64,000 nt of DNA from Bacteroides thetaiotaomicron VPI-5482 (lineage in GTDB: Bacteria; Bacteroidota; Bacteroidia; Bacteroidales; Bacteroidaceae): NCBI RefSeq assembly GCF_000011065.1, contig NC_004663.1, forward strand, positions 2,418,001-2,482,000, in the 5' to 3' direction. Of this stretch, positions 36,061 through 45,440 are shown piece after piece; position 1 is the stretch's first letter; each line of letters opens with the position of its first letter. Below the pieces are notes generated by a model, which was given only the letters and a program-made list of their open reading frames with translations, did not search any database and was not told the DNA's origin. Position numbers and translations under genes: made by a program.

Positions 36061-37134
36061 TTATTTCCAGCAGAAAGCTCCCGGAATGATTCCCACGTAA
36101 AATTCATCGATCAGCTTGCCTTGCGGCGAATAGCGATACACGATACCTTGTTGCTGGTAATCAATAGCGTCGGCCACATATACCTCCCCGTTGTTGGGAT
36201 TGACCGTAAGGCCGTAGTATTTGGTGTCCCGAAACTCCAGAAAAGGCCGGACGGGAACACGGTCGGCTTCCACCGGCATTCGCCAAATATCGTTGTTGAT
36301 CCAGTAAAGTGTATCCCGTGTACCGTTGAGCTGGACTTCCGAAGGCCAGTCGCCCAGCTTAAACTTGAACTGTTTCTCTACGGTGAAAGTCTCGGCGTCT
36401 ATACGATAGAGAGACGGTGCCTCGTAACCGTATGGGCTGCCCTCGTAACCGCCATCCGTGATGGTCCACATCTTGTTGTATTTGTCCATGACCAGCGAAG
36501 TAGGTTGTATGCCGATGGTCAGTTCGTCCACGACCTTGTCCGTCTCCGTGTCGATTTTCAGGATGCGGTTCTGGTACGACCAGCAGTTCACATAGACGTA
36601 CTTGCCGTATTGTACCATTTGTTCGGTGGAACCCGATTCCATGTCCATGTCTGGACATTCGATATAGCCGGTAATCTCGTATGTCTTGGGGTTGATGATG
36701 AAGATACGGTAGTCCCATATCTGCGTCACATAGGCTTTCTCATCCGACAGAAAATGGATATACCGGGGTGAGGTGAAACCTGTGATACGGCCCACTTCCT
36801 TGAAAGTATTGATGTCGATGGCGAAAATCACATGCGAGTTGTTCACCACGATCCAGCCTATACCGTCCCGGATAACCATAGACTGGGCCACATCGCCCAA
36901 CTTGAACCCGTTGGCACGGTAAAACACTTCATTCTCCACTTCGCACGTGGCGGGATCGTAGTAGGAAAGCGTGGCATTGCTGTACTGGAAATTCCCCTCG
37001 TTGGTAATGAAAAGACCAGAGGCCGATACAGAGAAATCTTCCATCTCTCCGTAATCCCATTTCATGCAACTGCCGAAAACTGGCAGGCAGAAAAGAAAAA
37101 GGCAAATCCGTTGTATTGTTCTGCTCATTGTCAT
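36061..37134 (-). CDS. btuG: Surface B12-binding beta-propeller lipoprotein (BtuG-like, DUF5074/YncE family)
   Basis: About 357 residues from ATG 37134 (MTMSRTIQRICLFLFC) or 37128; a start at 37161 is unlikely because it lies in a terminator hairpin. The lipobox is PVFGSCMKW. The remainder is a seven-bladed propeller of YncE type with repeats such as NSHVIFAIDINTFKEVGRIT, DYRIFIINPKTYEITGYIEC and LKIDTETDKVVDELTIG. In B. thetaiotaomicron BtuG2 binds B12 with very high affinity and acts as lid for BtuB. Position next to btuB and length agree with this. Confidence 0.87.
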   Translation of the reverse strand: MTMSRTIQRICLFLFCLPVFGSCMKWDYGEMEDFSVSASGLFITNEGNFQYSNATLSYYDPATCEVENEVFYRANGFKLGDVAQSMVIRDGIGWIVVNNSHVIFAIDINTFKEVGRITGFTSPRYIHFLSDEKAYVTQIWDYRIFIINPKTYEITGYIECPDMDMESGSTEQMVQYGKYVYVNCWSYQNRILKIDTETDKVVDELTIGIQPTSLVMDKYNKMWTITDGGYEGSPYGYEAPSLYRIDAETFTVEKQFKFKLGDWPSEVQLNGTRDTLYWINNDIWRMPVEADRVPVRPFLEFRDTKYYGLTVNPNNGEVYVADAIDYQQQGIVYRYSPQGKLIDEFYVGIIPGAFCWK

Positions 37135-37140
37135 TCGGAT

Positions 37141-37173
37141 AAAAAAGAGTACCCGAATCATTACGGGTACTCT
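37141..37173 (-). terminator. Intrinsic terminator between the L-domain lipoprotein gene and btuG
   Basis: Arms at 37146-37155 and 37164-37173 (10 bp, perfect) with an 8-nt loop, followed on the minus strand by a run of T (37146-37141). It lies 17 bp after the upstream gene and 7-13 bp before the btuG start codon. It should reduce expression of btuG to btuD relative to the three surface lipoprotein genes, or expose the btuG start when unfolded. Confidence 0.7.
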
Positions 37174-37189
37174 GGTTAAGGTATAAGGT

Positions 37190-39280
37190 TTAATCCTGCT
37201 GCGTATATTGTTTGTCCTTCATATTTTGGAAGGTTGGGTTATACCCACATTTCGTCACGCTCCAACTTTCCCCCGTAATCATTCCGTTTTCTATAAACTT
37301 GCCGAAGAAAGTGTAGTCGGTAAATTTCGTCAAACCGTCAAAAACAACCCCATGCAAGGTCTCCAACTTCTCCATGGAAAGTGTTTCCTGAGAAAGAGAA
37401 GTCGCACTTTTTATCTGTAGCGTACCATCTATAGTCTGTAATTTATCACAAGTAATGCCTGTTGCTTTATTAACGAACAACCCTTCACCTCCTACGTGAA
37501 GCAATTCCGGAATATCCAGCGATTTACTTTGTAAAGATATTGCTAACGAACCCTCTCCCTCTTTATAATATACAGGAGAAGCTGAACAACAAACTTTGGA
37601 TAGTAAGGGCAAGTTACAACTGGTAAAATTTCCAGATAAATAGAACTGTCCTCCCACTTCTTTCAAGACTGGCATTGTGATTGAAGCAAACATGGGTATT
37701 TGGATATATCCATATCCATCTATGATTTCCAAGTCGGGAAATTTGGCATTGCTTCGCATTTGGCCTGTCACATTTAGATTTCCATATACATGTTGAATTG
37801 TCGATATGGTATAATCGGTATTGTTGGTGGTTGGCTTACAAGTGAAGTCTTTGATATTCTTGAACGTGATTTCAGGGAACTTATTATTCGTGAGACTGGT
37901 GATGACAAAATTTACATTTGACAAATCTTCGGCTGTTTCAATTTTGGAGAGCTGCACCTTGTTTATAATTTCAATCTGGGGCGCTGTTTCTCCGAAGGTT
38001 TCAAATCGGGCGTTCGGCAACAGCAGTGTTCCGCTCACATCTTCAAGATAATCCAGCGTGATGCTTCCAAGTGTGGTGATCTTGCTCCAGTCGGGAAGTT
38101 GTTTGAGTGCCGTGAAATTCTTTATCTTTATCTGTCCCTTTATCGTTGTCAGTTTGTCCATTCCACCGAAAGCCTGAAGCACGTCATTTCGTTGGGGAAC
38201 AAAACTACCGGTAGGAGGAGCTTCCATATTGGCTTCCATAATAATACTTCCGTTTACTGTTTCGATTTCCGGAAGGTTGATGGTTTCCAACATCACGGGG
38301 ACGGTATGGAAATCAAGGCCACCGGTCTCTTTCAGCTTAAGGAAGCTCATGGAAGTCAGCTTGGCAAGATTGTTTACGGACAAGACCCCTCCGACACTTG
38401 TCAGTTCCGGTATTTCCAAAGACGCAATCGAACCGGCTGCTGTGTTCTCTTCATTGAGTCCTTGAAGATTCAGATCCTGACCTACAGTAGTCAGAACCGG
38501 AAACTCAAAACTCTGTAACGACGACGCATTGAACATCACGCTTCCTTCAATAGTTGCCAGTTTCTCGAATAGGACATACGTCACTTGGTCGTTATATACC
38601 GATATGTCTCCGGAGAGCGTTTCCAATGCTTTCATGGAAATCATGTGAAGTTCCGTAGCTTTCGAGGCGACATCGGTCGAACCTACCTGTAAACCTCCGG
38701 CAGAAACGATATTATCCAACCCTGTCAAGTCTGCACCGTTGTAACTGTTACGAATGACAATGTTGCCAGTAACCTCTTTCAAAGATGCCAATGCAGATAT
38801 GTCAGTGATTTTTTCTGCCTCTTCCGCATCAGAGCCGATAATCAGGTTCCCTTTGACAACGGTTGTTTTGGTTGCGGCAAAAGAAGCTACCTCCTCGGTG
38901 GTCTTCAACTCCACATCTCCGTCAGATTCTATCTCGCTTTTCACGACCTTATAGGTATATTCGCGGGCATCTCCGTTATAGGATGTCACCCGGAAGGTTC
39001 GTTCGTTATCCCAGTCCGTTACCGTTTCAGGATCAGGTATGATTGTTGCAGAAGTTGTGTACTTGAATTCCACTTCGGCGTTGTTCAGCGATACCGTATA
39101 GGGAACGGTTATTGTTACTGTATTGTCCGTAATGTCGGCCGTGTACGATTTCCCGTCCACGGTCATCACGACCGATGTGATGAAATTTTCATCTGCATCT
39201 TCAGGTATAATTTCATCGTTTTTGTCACACGCTCCCAAAAAGAACAAGGATAGGAGCATGGGAAGAAAATAAATTTTCAT
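37190..39280 (-). CDS. Surface lipoprotein with Ig-like and receptor-L-domain/leucine-rich repeats
   Basis: 696 residues. The signal peptide has a lipobox (LFFLGACDKND, Cys18) followed by acidic residues, the export signal of Bacteroides surface lipoproteins. An Ig-like domain (about 30-115) precedes a long solenoid of beta-strand repeats of about 22-25 residues: VTGNIVIRNSYNGADLTGLD, TLSGDISVYNDQ, TIEGSVMFNASSLQSFEFP, TVGQDLNLQGLN, similar to receptor L domains. It is co-transcribed with B12 uptake genes under one riboswitch, so a role in corrinoid capture at the surface is likely. I do not know a tested function. Confidence 0.72.
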   Translation of the reverse strand: MKIYFLPMLLSLFFLGACDKNDEIIPEDADENFITSVVMTVDGKSYTADITDNTVTITVPYTVSLNNAEVEFKYTTSATIIPDPETVTDWDNERTFRVTSYNGDAREYTYKVVKSEIESDGDVELKTTEEVASFAATKTTVVKGNLIIGSDAEEAEKITDISALASLKEVTGNIVIRNSYNGADLTGLDNIVSAGGLQVGSTDVASKATELHMISMKALETLSGDISVYNDQVTYVLFEKLATIEGSVMFNASSLQSFEFPVLTTVGQDLNLQGLNEENTAAGSIASLEIPELTSVGGVLSVNNLAKLTSMSFLKLKETGGLDFHTVPVMLETINLPEIETVNGSIIMEANMEAPPTGSFVPQRNDVLQAFGGMDKLTTIKGQIKIKNFTALKQLPDWSKITTLGSITLDYLEDVSGTLLLPNARFETFGETAPQIEIINKVQLSKIETAEDLSNVNFVITSLTNNKFPEITFKNIKDFTCKPTTNNTDYTISTIQHVYGNLNVTGQMRSNAKFPDLEIIDGYGYIQIPMFASITMPVLKEVGGQFYLSGNFTSCNLPLLSKVCCSASPVYYKEGEGSLAISLQSKSLDIPELLHVGGEGLFVNKATGITCDKLQTIDGTLQIKSATSLSQETLSMEKLETLHGVVFDGLTKFTDYTFFGKFIENGMITGESWSVTKCGYNPTFQNMKDKQYTQQD

Positions 39281-39294
39281 ACTTGTAATTTTTA

Positions 39295-41076
39295 TTATTT
39301 GGTTAGATCCTCAAAAGAAAATACCTCCGTAGAAACTTCGCCCAGCCAGCCGCTTTTGGCCAGAACACCGCATTGTATTTTGATAAAGTCAATATATTGC
39401 AGATTGGCTTCCGTTCCATCGGCATGGATGGCATTGGAAATTTTGAAACCGTTCCTTTGTCCGCTTCCATCCACCGTACTGCCGCCTTCTATCTGGTCGT
39501 TTCCGAAATTATCCACGTACCCCCAGTCATAACTCTGATTATCCCAATAACCGGTTTGAGAATCTTGGGTGTTGCGGGCGGCCAGACAAGTGCCTGTCAG
39601 GGTATAACTGTTTTCCGAAATCCAAGCCGGATAATAATAGTCTTGTGTATGATAAGCGGACAGATAGTCTACCCAGCCGTTTCTACCGTCGGAACTGATC
39701 CATTGGACATCCATTTTTTTGCCTTCCGGACGGTAATAGGTCACTTCAAAATTCTGTATTGTTTCTTCCTTGCCTGCTTCAGATCCTTTCAGTTCGTACC
39801 ACTCGTCATCCGGCAATCCGTTTCCGTTTATATCTTGCATGACCCATACGATACCCGGTTCGGAACTGCCGTCAAAGGCGTTCCCCTGAACACAGAAATC
39901 ATATTGGTTACCCGAATTGGGAATACTGTGGTCGAAGCCGACGATGATATAACCCCCGAAAGAACCTAAAGAGACGTGCAGTTTGTCTTTCAAACGCTGT
40001 GTTGCCCATGCGACAGCCGCTTCAGGGGATGTTTCGTTGCCGGTCATACCGCCTATCGTGCTCGTCTCGTTGATAAATTGGCCGGGAGCTGGGGTATATT
40101 CATAGACTTTATTCCAGAGCTTGGAACTTCCCGAAGCCCGGAAGCCGTCTTGTTCCTTTTTGTCCACACAAACGACTTTTACGGTGGCAGTGACAGCCGT
40201 TTTCCCTTTGTCGATATTCCTGCTTATTTTTTCCGTCGGTGTGTCTTCCGACACAGTACAGGAGACGGTGTATTCTCCGGGTGCGGACGGCGTGAACTTG
40301 AACATGCGTTCCACTTCTCCTTCCATGACCTGACCGTCCACACTCCACTCAAAACGGGGATTGTCGAAATACTCCAACAACGGACGCAGGAAAACAGGAC
40401 GGTCGGCAAAAGTGTACCTGTCCGTGGATGTTTGCAGGTAAGACGGGGTCGGGAATTTGACAACGTAGGGCATCGTTTCCACGACCTCTACGCTTACGTC
40501 TTTCGTTGTTGTCCCATCTATATTGGAAGCGTTGATTGTCACCGTATAAACACCGAGTTCTTTTTCATTGAAAGTATAAGTATTCTCGGTGGAAACGATT
40601 TTTCCTTCCCGTACCCATTCGATTTTGAACCCTTCGACATCCGAATGCTGAATATCGGGAGTAAATGTGTAATCGGTATTCCGGACGACTTTTAGCCCCT
40701 GCGAAGGTAGTGCCAGTGAGATGACCGGAGGGGTGAGTTCTTTCACTTCTACTTTCAGTTCCTCTTCGGCATAACCTTCCGCATTGTCTACTCTTAGTTT
40801 GACATAAAAATCCCCGCATTCATTCCATGTACGTTGAAGAGACGGACCCGAAGAAACCAGCGTACCGTCTATCGTCCAAGCAAAAAGAGCATCTTCAACA
40901 TTCTGGTATGTCGGGGCGATAGTCAATTCGTGATCGACCTTGACAGTGTAAATACCGGTCTCGCTGTCAAGTTCTATTATAGGTTGTCCTCCTACTTCTT
41001 CGGTAATGACTTCATCCTTGTTGCAGGAGGTGAACAGCATACAGGCAGAAATAATAAAATAGTGAAAACGATGCAT
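39295..41076 (-). CDS. Surface lipoprotein with PKD/Ig-like repeats and a C-terminal binding domain
   Basis: 593 residues. Lipobox CMLFTSCNKDE gives Cys18. Three PKD-like beta-sandwiches follow (about 35-110, 115-200, 205-310), with typical APTYQNVEDALFAWTIDG, DFYVKLRVDNAEG and PGEYTVSCTVSED. The C-terminal 260 residues contain a globular domain with Asp-rich loops (MQDINGNGLPDDEWYELKGS) that may bind calcium. Located 14 bp upstream of the L-domain gene and in the same riboswitch-controlled operon. Probably displayed outside the cell; the exact ligand is not known. Confidence 0.72.
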   Translation of the reverse strand: MHRFHYFIISACMLFTSCNKDEVITEEVGGQPIIELDSETGIYTVKVDHELTIAPTYQNVEDALFAWTIDGTLVSSGPSLQRTWNECGDFYVKLRVDNAEGYAEEELKVEVKELTPPVISLALPSQGLKVVRNTDYTFTPDIQHSDVEGFKIEWVREGKIVSTENTYTFNEKELGVYTVTINASNIDGTTTKDVSVEVVETMPYVVKFPTPSYLQTSTDRYTFADRPVFLRPLLEYFDNPRFEWSVDGQVMEGEVERMFKFTPSAPGEYTVSCTVSEDTPTEKISRNIDKGKTAVTATVKVVCVDKKEQDGFRASGSSKLWNKVYEYTPAPGQFINETSTIGGMTGNETSPEAAVAWATQRLKDKLHVSLGSFGGYIIVGFDHSIPNSGNQYDFCVQGNAFDGSSEPGIVWVMQDINGNGLPDDEWYELKGSEAGKEETIQNFEVTYYRPEGKKMDVQWISSDGRNGWVDYLSAYHTQDYYYPAWISENSYTLTGTCLAARNTQDSQTGYWDNQSYDWGYVDNFGNDQIEGGSTVDGSGQRNGFKISNAIHADGTEANLQYIDFIKIQCGVLAKSGWLGEVSTEVFSFEDLTK

Positions 41077-41101
41077 GATGTGTGGATTTTAGAAAAATAA
41101 C

Positions 41102-41131
41102 AGGGATACCCCCGACAGAAGGGATATCCTT
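41102..41131 (-). terminator. Imperfect hairpin downstream of btuH-like gene
   Basis: An imperfect stem (arms around 41102-41113 and 41121-41131) just after the stop codon at 41141, followed on the minus strand by a T-rich stretch. It may be a partial terminator or an RNA-stabilising stem inside the operon. Confidence 0.45.
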
Positions 41132-41140
41132 GTATTCTTT

Positions 41141-42058
41141 TTATTGTATGGTGATATCATCAATACAGATATAAGCCGGAGTATTCAAACCGTATGCTCC
41201 CGAATCCGAACCCTCGAAGTTGAATTTCACACTTTGCACCCCTTCGGCATTGATTTCCCAATAATCCCATGTCGTGATAGGATCAACCTGTTGTTGGCCG
41301 TTACGATAATCGGCTAAAAGACGTTTGTAAGTGCGGATCAGACCGCCATTCACATCATAACATTCCAGATTCACTTGGAAATACCCTTTCATCTCTTTCA
41401 GAGGAGTCGCTACCCCCGTAGAACCGAACTGATTACCATAAGTAATGACACCATAAGTGTATGAGGTGTTGCAGATCCACAGGCCGACCAATTTCCGGGG
41501 AACATTGAAATAAAATTCTGGTTTAGCCATCCATGCCTGATTGTAAGCATCCACATATCCGTAAACGACACCGAAATTGGAACCGCTGTGCCCGGCTTCC
41601 TTATTCTGTCCTTCCGCTTCCACCGCAGTGTTATAGACAGAACATTGGTTTAGATAAGAATACCACCAGTCTCCGGTATTTCCCGACTGATTGGAGCGGA
41701 TGTTCCAGTTGGAAAGTGCGATGCCGCCGCTGGAATACTCTGTGCTTCCACCTACAGTATTAAACATTGAAAGGAAGAGATATTCTTCCGGAGTATTGTC
41801 GTAAATGGTGGTTACTTGAGGATACCCTTGGTACGAATAAAGATTTTCTCCGGCCGAGGTAGGTCCTGCTAACATGCCGGGATCGAAATCATCGAAAGTG
41901 ATAGTTAAAGTACCGTCCGGATTTGTCACAGCACGGGTTTGCGAAGTTCCGGAATCAACCGGGTCCATCAAAAAGTCATCGTCCGAGCTACAGCCAGAGA
42001 ACAAGGCGGTTGCGGTAAATAGACAGGCACCTGCCAGAAAGCGTAATTTTCTTTTCAT
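41141..42058 (-). CDS. btuH: DUF4465 surface lipoprotein, BtuH-like B12-binding protein
   Basis: 305 residues. Signal peptide with lipobox TALFSGCSSDDD (Cys23 region) and an acidic export signal. The body is a DUF4465 jelly-roll: ITFDDFDPGMLAGPTSAGEN, GGIALSNWNIRS, HSGSNFGVVYGYVD, and a C-terminal YICIDDITIQ. From memory, BtuH proteins of Bacteroides are surface lipoproteins that bind B12 and are encoded in this position of the same locus. The gene is first behind the cobalamin riboswitch, so it is directly repressed by cobalamin. The assignment rests on family and context. Confidence 0.75.
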   Translation of the reverse strand: MKRKLRFLAGACLFTATALFSGCSSDDDFLMDPVDSGTSQTRAVTNPDGTLTITFDDFDPGMLAGPTSAGENLYSYQGYPQVTTIYDNTPEEYLFLSMFNTVGGSTEYSSGGIALSNWNIRSNQSGNTGDWWYSYLNQCSVYNTAVEAEGQNKEAGHSGSNFGVVYGYVDAYNQAWMAKPEFYFNVPRKLVGLWICNTSYTYGVITYGNQFGSTGVATPLKEMKGYFQVNLECYDVNGGLIRTYKRLLADYRNGQQQVDPITTWDYWEINAEGVQSVKFNFEGSDSGAYGLNTPAYICIDDITIQ

Positions 42059-42099
42059 AGGTCACTCATTTTAATGTAAAACATATTATTAACAAACAC

Positions 42100-42137
42100 A
42101 AAAAATTCCCGTTCGTGCGGACTTACACGAACGGGAA
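42100..42137 (-). terminator. Intrinsic terminator downstream of the cobalamin riboswitch
   Basis: Perfect 12-bp arms (42106-42117 and 42126-42137) with an 8-nt loop, followed on the minus strand by six T (42105-42100). It lies about 85 nt after the riboswitch and 40 bp before the first gene, as expected for an attenuator controlled by cobalamin binding. Confidence 0.8.
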
Positions 42138-42222
42138 TATGTCTGTCTTCAAATATTGAATGGCCGATGAGCTATTCCTTATTTGATTACGACCCGTATA
42201 TCCCGCAGGTGTAAATCTCATT

Positions 42223-42388
42223 CCGGTCATGGCAGGTCTTCTGACTCGTCCCGGTCATCGTGCCTTCCCGGTATTACACCAGTGGCAAAAGTTCGATGTC
42301 CGTTTTTGTGGACTCACAGCAGCGGGTACTGTCCCGGATTTTCACCGGGTTCCCTTTTCATTCGGAAGGCGTAAACCTCCCGAAACCA
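42223..42388 (-). ncRNA. Cobalamin (adenosylcobalamin) riboswitch
   Basis: Read on the minus strand, the leader has the conserved elements of the cobalamin riboswitch in order: a P3-region start, GGTGAAAATCCGGGACAGT, CCCGCTGCTGTGA, and the B12 box AGTCAGAAGACCTGCC near 42230-42245. The RNA starts within a few bases of the predicted transcription start. It controls the downstream operon of eight to nine corrinoid uptake genes, with repression expected when cobalamin is plentiful. A terminator follows, so control of transcription is likely, in addition to any effect on translation. Confidence 0.95.
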
Positions 42389-42399
42389 TTTCCCGACTG

Positions 42400-42431
42400 C
42401 AAAATTATCTATATTACATATCAATTCCAAA
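42400..42431 (-). promoter_or_regulatory. Promoter of the B12 uptake operon
   Basis: TTTG (42431-42428), a 20-bp spacer and TAATTTTG (42407-42400) on the minus strand match the Bacteroides consensus exactly. The transcript would start near 42393, at the 5' edge of the riboswitch. Confidence 0.82.
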
Positions 42432-42791
42432 TAATTCATAATATTTATAATAAAACACACAAAGCATGACAACCGTACTGTTTTAATTAGAGCATTCAAG
42501 TTTACGACAAACGAAGACGGTAATTATCATACACAATATCCATAAACCAACAAAACAGCTTGCCATTTTCCATAACAATGCGTTCTGGAATAGATAACTG
42601 TTAGCTGCAATTATGCAAGCAAAAAAAGCAGACAGAATAATGACTATTAATATCATGCACCAGAAATTAATCCTATAAATTTATGGAAAACAAGTAAGGG
42701 AATGGAAGTTCCGTTGCCGCATGGATGCAGGTGAAGGACCTTCTCTTTTAACGTTGGATACGCCAATGCACGCCAACGGAAGACTCTGATA
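42432..42791. other. Intergenic region without a gene
   Basis: AT-rich sequence between the B12 promoter and a decayed integrase. I see no gene, RNA or repeat. Confidence 0.4.
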
Positions 42792-44130
42792 TTATCTGTT
42801 TGGAAAGGATATAGGATGTGCGTTACTTTGTCGCATATTCAGAATCTTAAAAAGAATTTTAGTATGGAACTGACAATTATTGAAACAAGCGCGTATTAGG
42901 AGTTGAGAAAGCTGGTCAGCACGCTGGTCGTACAGATGGGCGACTTCCAGAAAAAGATTGCTCCGCCTGCGCCGGACAAGTGAATGGATGCGCAGGACGT
43001 ATGTGATGGACTTATGCCCAAACACTTTCTGAAGAGTTTCCAGCAGCATCCCCTTGAGTATGGCCAGAACGGCAAATGCGTGGCGTCCGATGTGCGGGGT
43101 GACCTCGCCCCGGAGTTGCATTTCCTGCCTATGATTCCAAGACTGAGCCGCATGGCATTGTATTCACCTACCGGAAAGACACATTCGGGGAGTCTTTCTT
43201 TTCATCCGTACCCCTATATTTTTCAATCAGTTCGATAGCAATGGGCAATAATTTTACGACATACGCCACTCCCGTTTTTATACGGTTGCCCATCAGCCAT
43301 GTACCGCCGTCGGAGTCGGTATGGATATTATCGTATGTTATGGCTTTCAAGTCCACATAGGAAAGACCGGTGAAGCACATGAACAGGAACATGTCGCGCA
43401 TGGCACGCTGGCGTTTGTATCTCGGTTCTATATGGATTATCCTTTGCAGTTCCTCTTCGGAAAGGAAAGAACGCCTCTTGTATTCGGGCATACACTCGAA
43501 TGATGCGAACGGATGAACCCGTATCCAGCCTTTTTCCTGCGCGATATACATCAGCCACTTCAAGGTATTGACACGCCCGAAGACAGTGGAGTTTGCCAAA
43601 GCGCATGTACCGAGCATCCAGTTGTAGTAATCCTCGATGAATGATTTCTCAAGTTCTTCGATGACAATATCCTCTGCATTCTTCTTGCTTTTCATGAAAA
43701 GCAGGAGACTCTTGTAATCGGCAACCAGACCGCAGTAGGTGCTTTCGGCTTTCTCTATGCCGATTTTCTTTTTATACGGTTCCAGCTGTTCCCTGAAAAG
43801 GTTCATAAGGGTGTGGCATTCCTCTGAGAAGCCGACATAGCGGTTATAGACTTTCTTGGCTGTAACAAAACTGTCGTGGTCGCAGATGTACTAGTAGTGC
43901 CTGGTGATTTGCGCCTTGATATTGTCAAGCTCCTGATTGAGTGTACGGGCCTCCTCGGACTTGCCTTTGGCCCGGTTGGTTTTGACGTCCCACAAAGCGA
44001 GGGACACTTCTTTCTTACAACTGAAACCGGCTTGGGTTCCATTGATGGTGATACGGCCCATAATCGGTGTCTTTCCGTTTTTTACAGACTGTTTATTCTC
44101 AAAACACTTAGCTATACATGGTCTGCGATA
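42792..44130 (-). pseudogene. Decayed tyrosine integrase
   Basis: Pieces of one integrase lie in three frames on the minus strand. The N-terminal part (ENKQSVKNGKTPIMGRITIN, then NGTQAGFSCKKEVSLALWDV) has no start codon and is interrupted by TAG at 43891-43893. The middle frame (43168-43806) contains the core-binding domain and CFTGLSYVDLKAI. The C-terminal frame (42792-43121) keeps PHIGRHAFAVLAIL and GHKSIT, but the catalytic Tyr is lost after another frameshift. The gene has at least two frameshifts and a nonsense codon and is certainly inactive. It belongs to the same broad family as the integrases at 1971-4431. Confidence 0.8.
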
Positions 44131-44490
44131 AGCTAAGAGAGATTCCCCTTACACAAAAGCATGGCATCTCCTTGTCGTATCTCGCCTTTATACTTTTATG
44201 TATAGTAGTCTACCGGATCGAATGAACAAGACCTATCCCATACATAAACCAATTTAGACTGCTATGTTATTTTTGAGGAAGAAGATGGAATGAGACCAGA
44301 TACCCTCTTTAAGGCTGACTGTAAGTCGATTAAATGTAGAAAAAGATTGCTTTTGTCACAAGTAAAGTGTATATTTGCATTGAAAGAATCGTTCTTTGAC
44401 AGAGGCAAAAGAAAACAGAATATTGTAATTCGCTCGTTTCTAAATCGTTACCTGATATTAATTAAACAGAAATAACTGTTTAATTTTCAA
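44131..44490. other. Intergenic region at the right edge of the accessory DNA
   Basis: About 360 bp with no gene that I can support; a 61-codon rightward frame at 44290 has no protein-like features. The right junction with the recombinase fragment is near 44505. Confidence 0.4.
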
Positions 44491-45267
44491 TTAGATAGAG
44501 ATTGTATGATGTTTCGCCGTGTACGAGCTTACTTCAGATGTCAGTCCCAAAACCTGTTTCAAAATCATTAACTGATAATTAAAGTTGCGCAATGCCAGCT
44601 GATATTCCTTGTAAGCAGCTTCCGTTCCCTCTCCACTGGTGATCAGCGAAAAAAGATAGGGAGAAGCAGGATCGGTATTCATATACCGTTTGATCAGCTT
44701 CATGGCTTCAGGCACAAGAGTCACTGTTAATAACCTGCCGGTTTTTCGACGGCGGTAAGTCATTACATTCCCATCGATATCATGCTTTTTCAGATAGGCA
44801 AGATCCACAAAAGGAATCCCACGAAGTAAAAACATTAAAAAGAAAAGACCACGAGTACGCTGTAGTTCCTTGTTGTCCTGACACAGCTGTTTCGGAAGTT
44901 CCTTCATCAGACGCTCCATGTCTTCCTTATCCAGCGCACGTTTCCTGTCCGCGCGCGTTCCTGTATAAACATACCGGAAGTGATGAGGCACATAAGGCGC
45001 AAGATGGCGGTCGACCGCACGGTTATACACTGCACGCAACGTACGCATATAAGTGGAAACTGTATTCCAGCTACAATTTCTGCCACGCAGATACGATTCG
45101 AAACTTTTAAGAAACTCCTGACTTACTTTCCGGAAAGGAAGCTTATCACTTCCATGAAAGGCAAGGATTGCACTCATGCTACTCCTGTAAATATGGGCGG
45201 TCCCATAATTCCCACTTTCCCGCAGCCCATCGGCTACTTCCTTCATAAACGAAATTAAATTCCCCAT
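44491..45267 (-). pseudogene. N-terminal fragment of a Tsr-type tyrosine recombinase
   Basis: 258 codons from ATG 45267 (MGNLISFMKEVADGLRESGN). Residues 1-100 form the core-binding domain and 115-253 the first part of the catalytic domain, with the first Arg box in FLLRGIPFVDLAYL and a Lys in YRRRKTGRLL. Homology ends at SSYTAKH (residues 249-253); the next five residues HTISI and the TAA are foreign. The whole HxxR-to-Tyr part is missing, so it cannot recombine DNA. The C-terminal fragment at 1480-1692 begins at the same YTARH position on the same strand. Joined, they give about 315 residues, the usual length of Bacteroides Tsr invertases. Confidence 0.85.
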
Positions 45268-45440
45268 TTTCTACTGATTTAAATAATACTCAAAGATACG
45301 TTCATGGAGAAAGCCGTTCCCTTACCCACTCTGCTTTCTCCAGTGTTCTTTGTTTTTCTATTCTCTAAATACTAAGAAGACAAAGATAGAAATAAATTTG
45401 TTCAGTGACCGAGCCGTTTCATAAATCTGTTTTATAAAGG

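Noticed and set aside
44290..44475. Rightward frame of 61 codons
   Set aside because: Low-complexity basic sequence without a promoter or domain; likely chance.
1681..44520. Perfect direct-repeat attachment site at both ends of the accessory region
   Set aside because: I compared the two junctions by eye and found only about 5 bp of identity (GTGTA) and related but not identical YTA(K/R)H codons, so no attachment site can be claimed.
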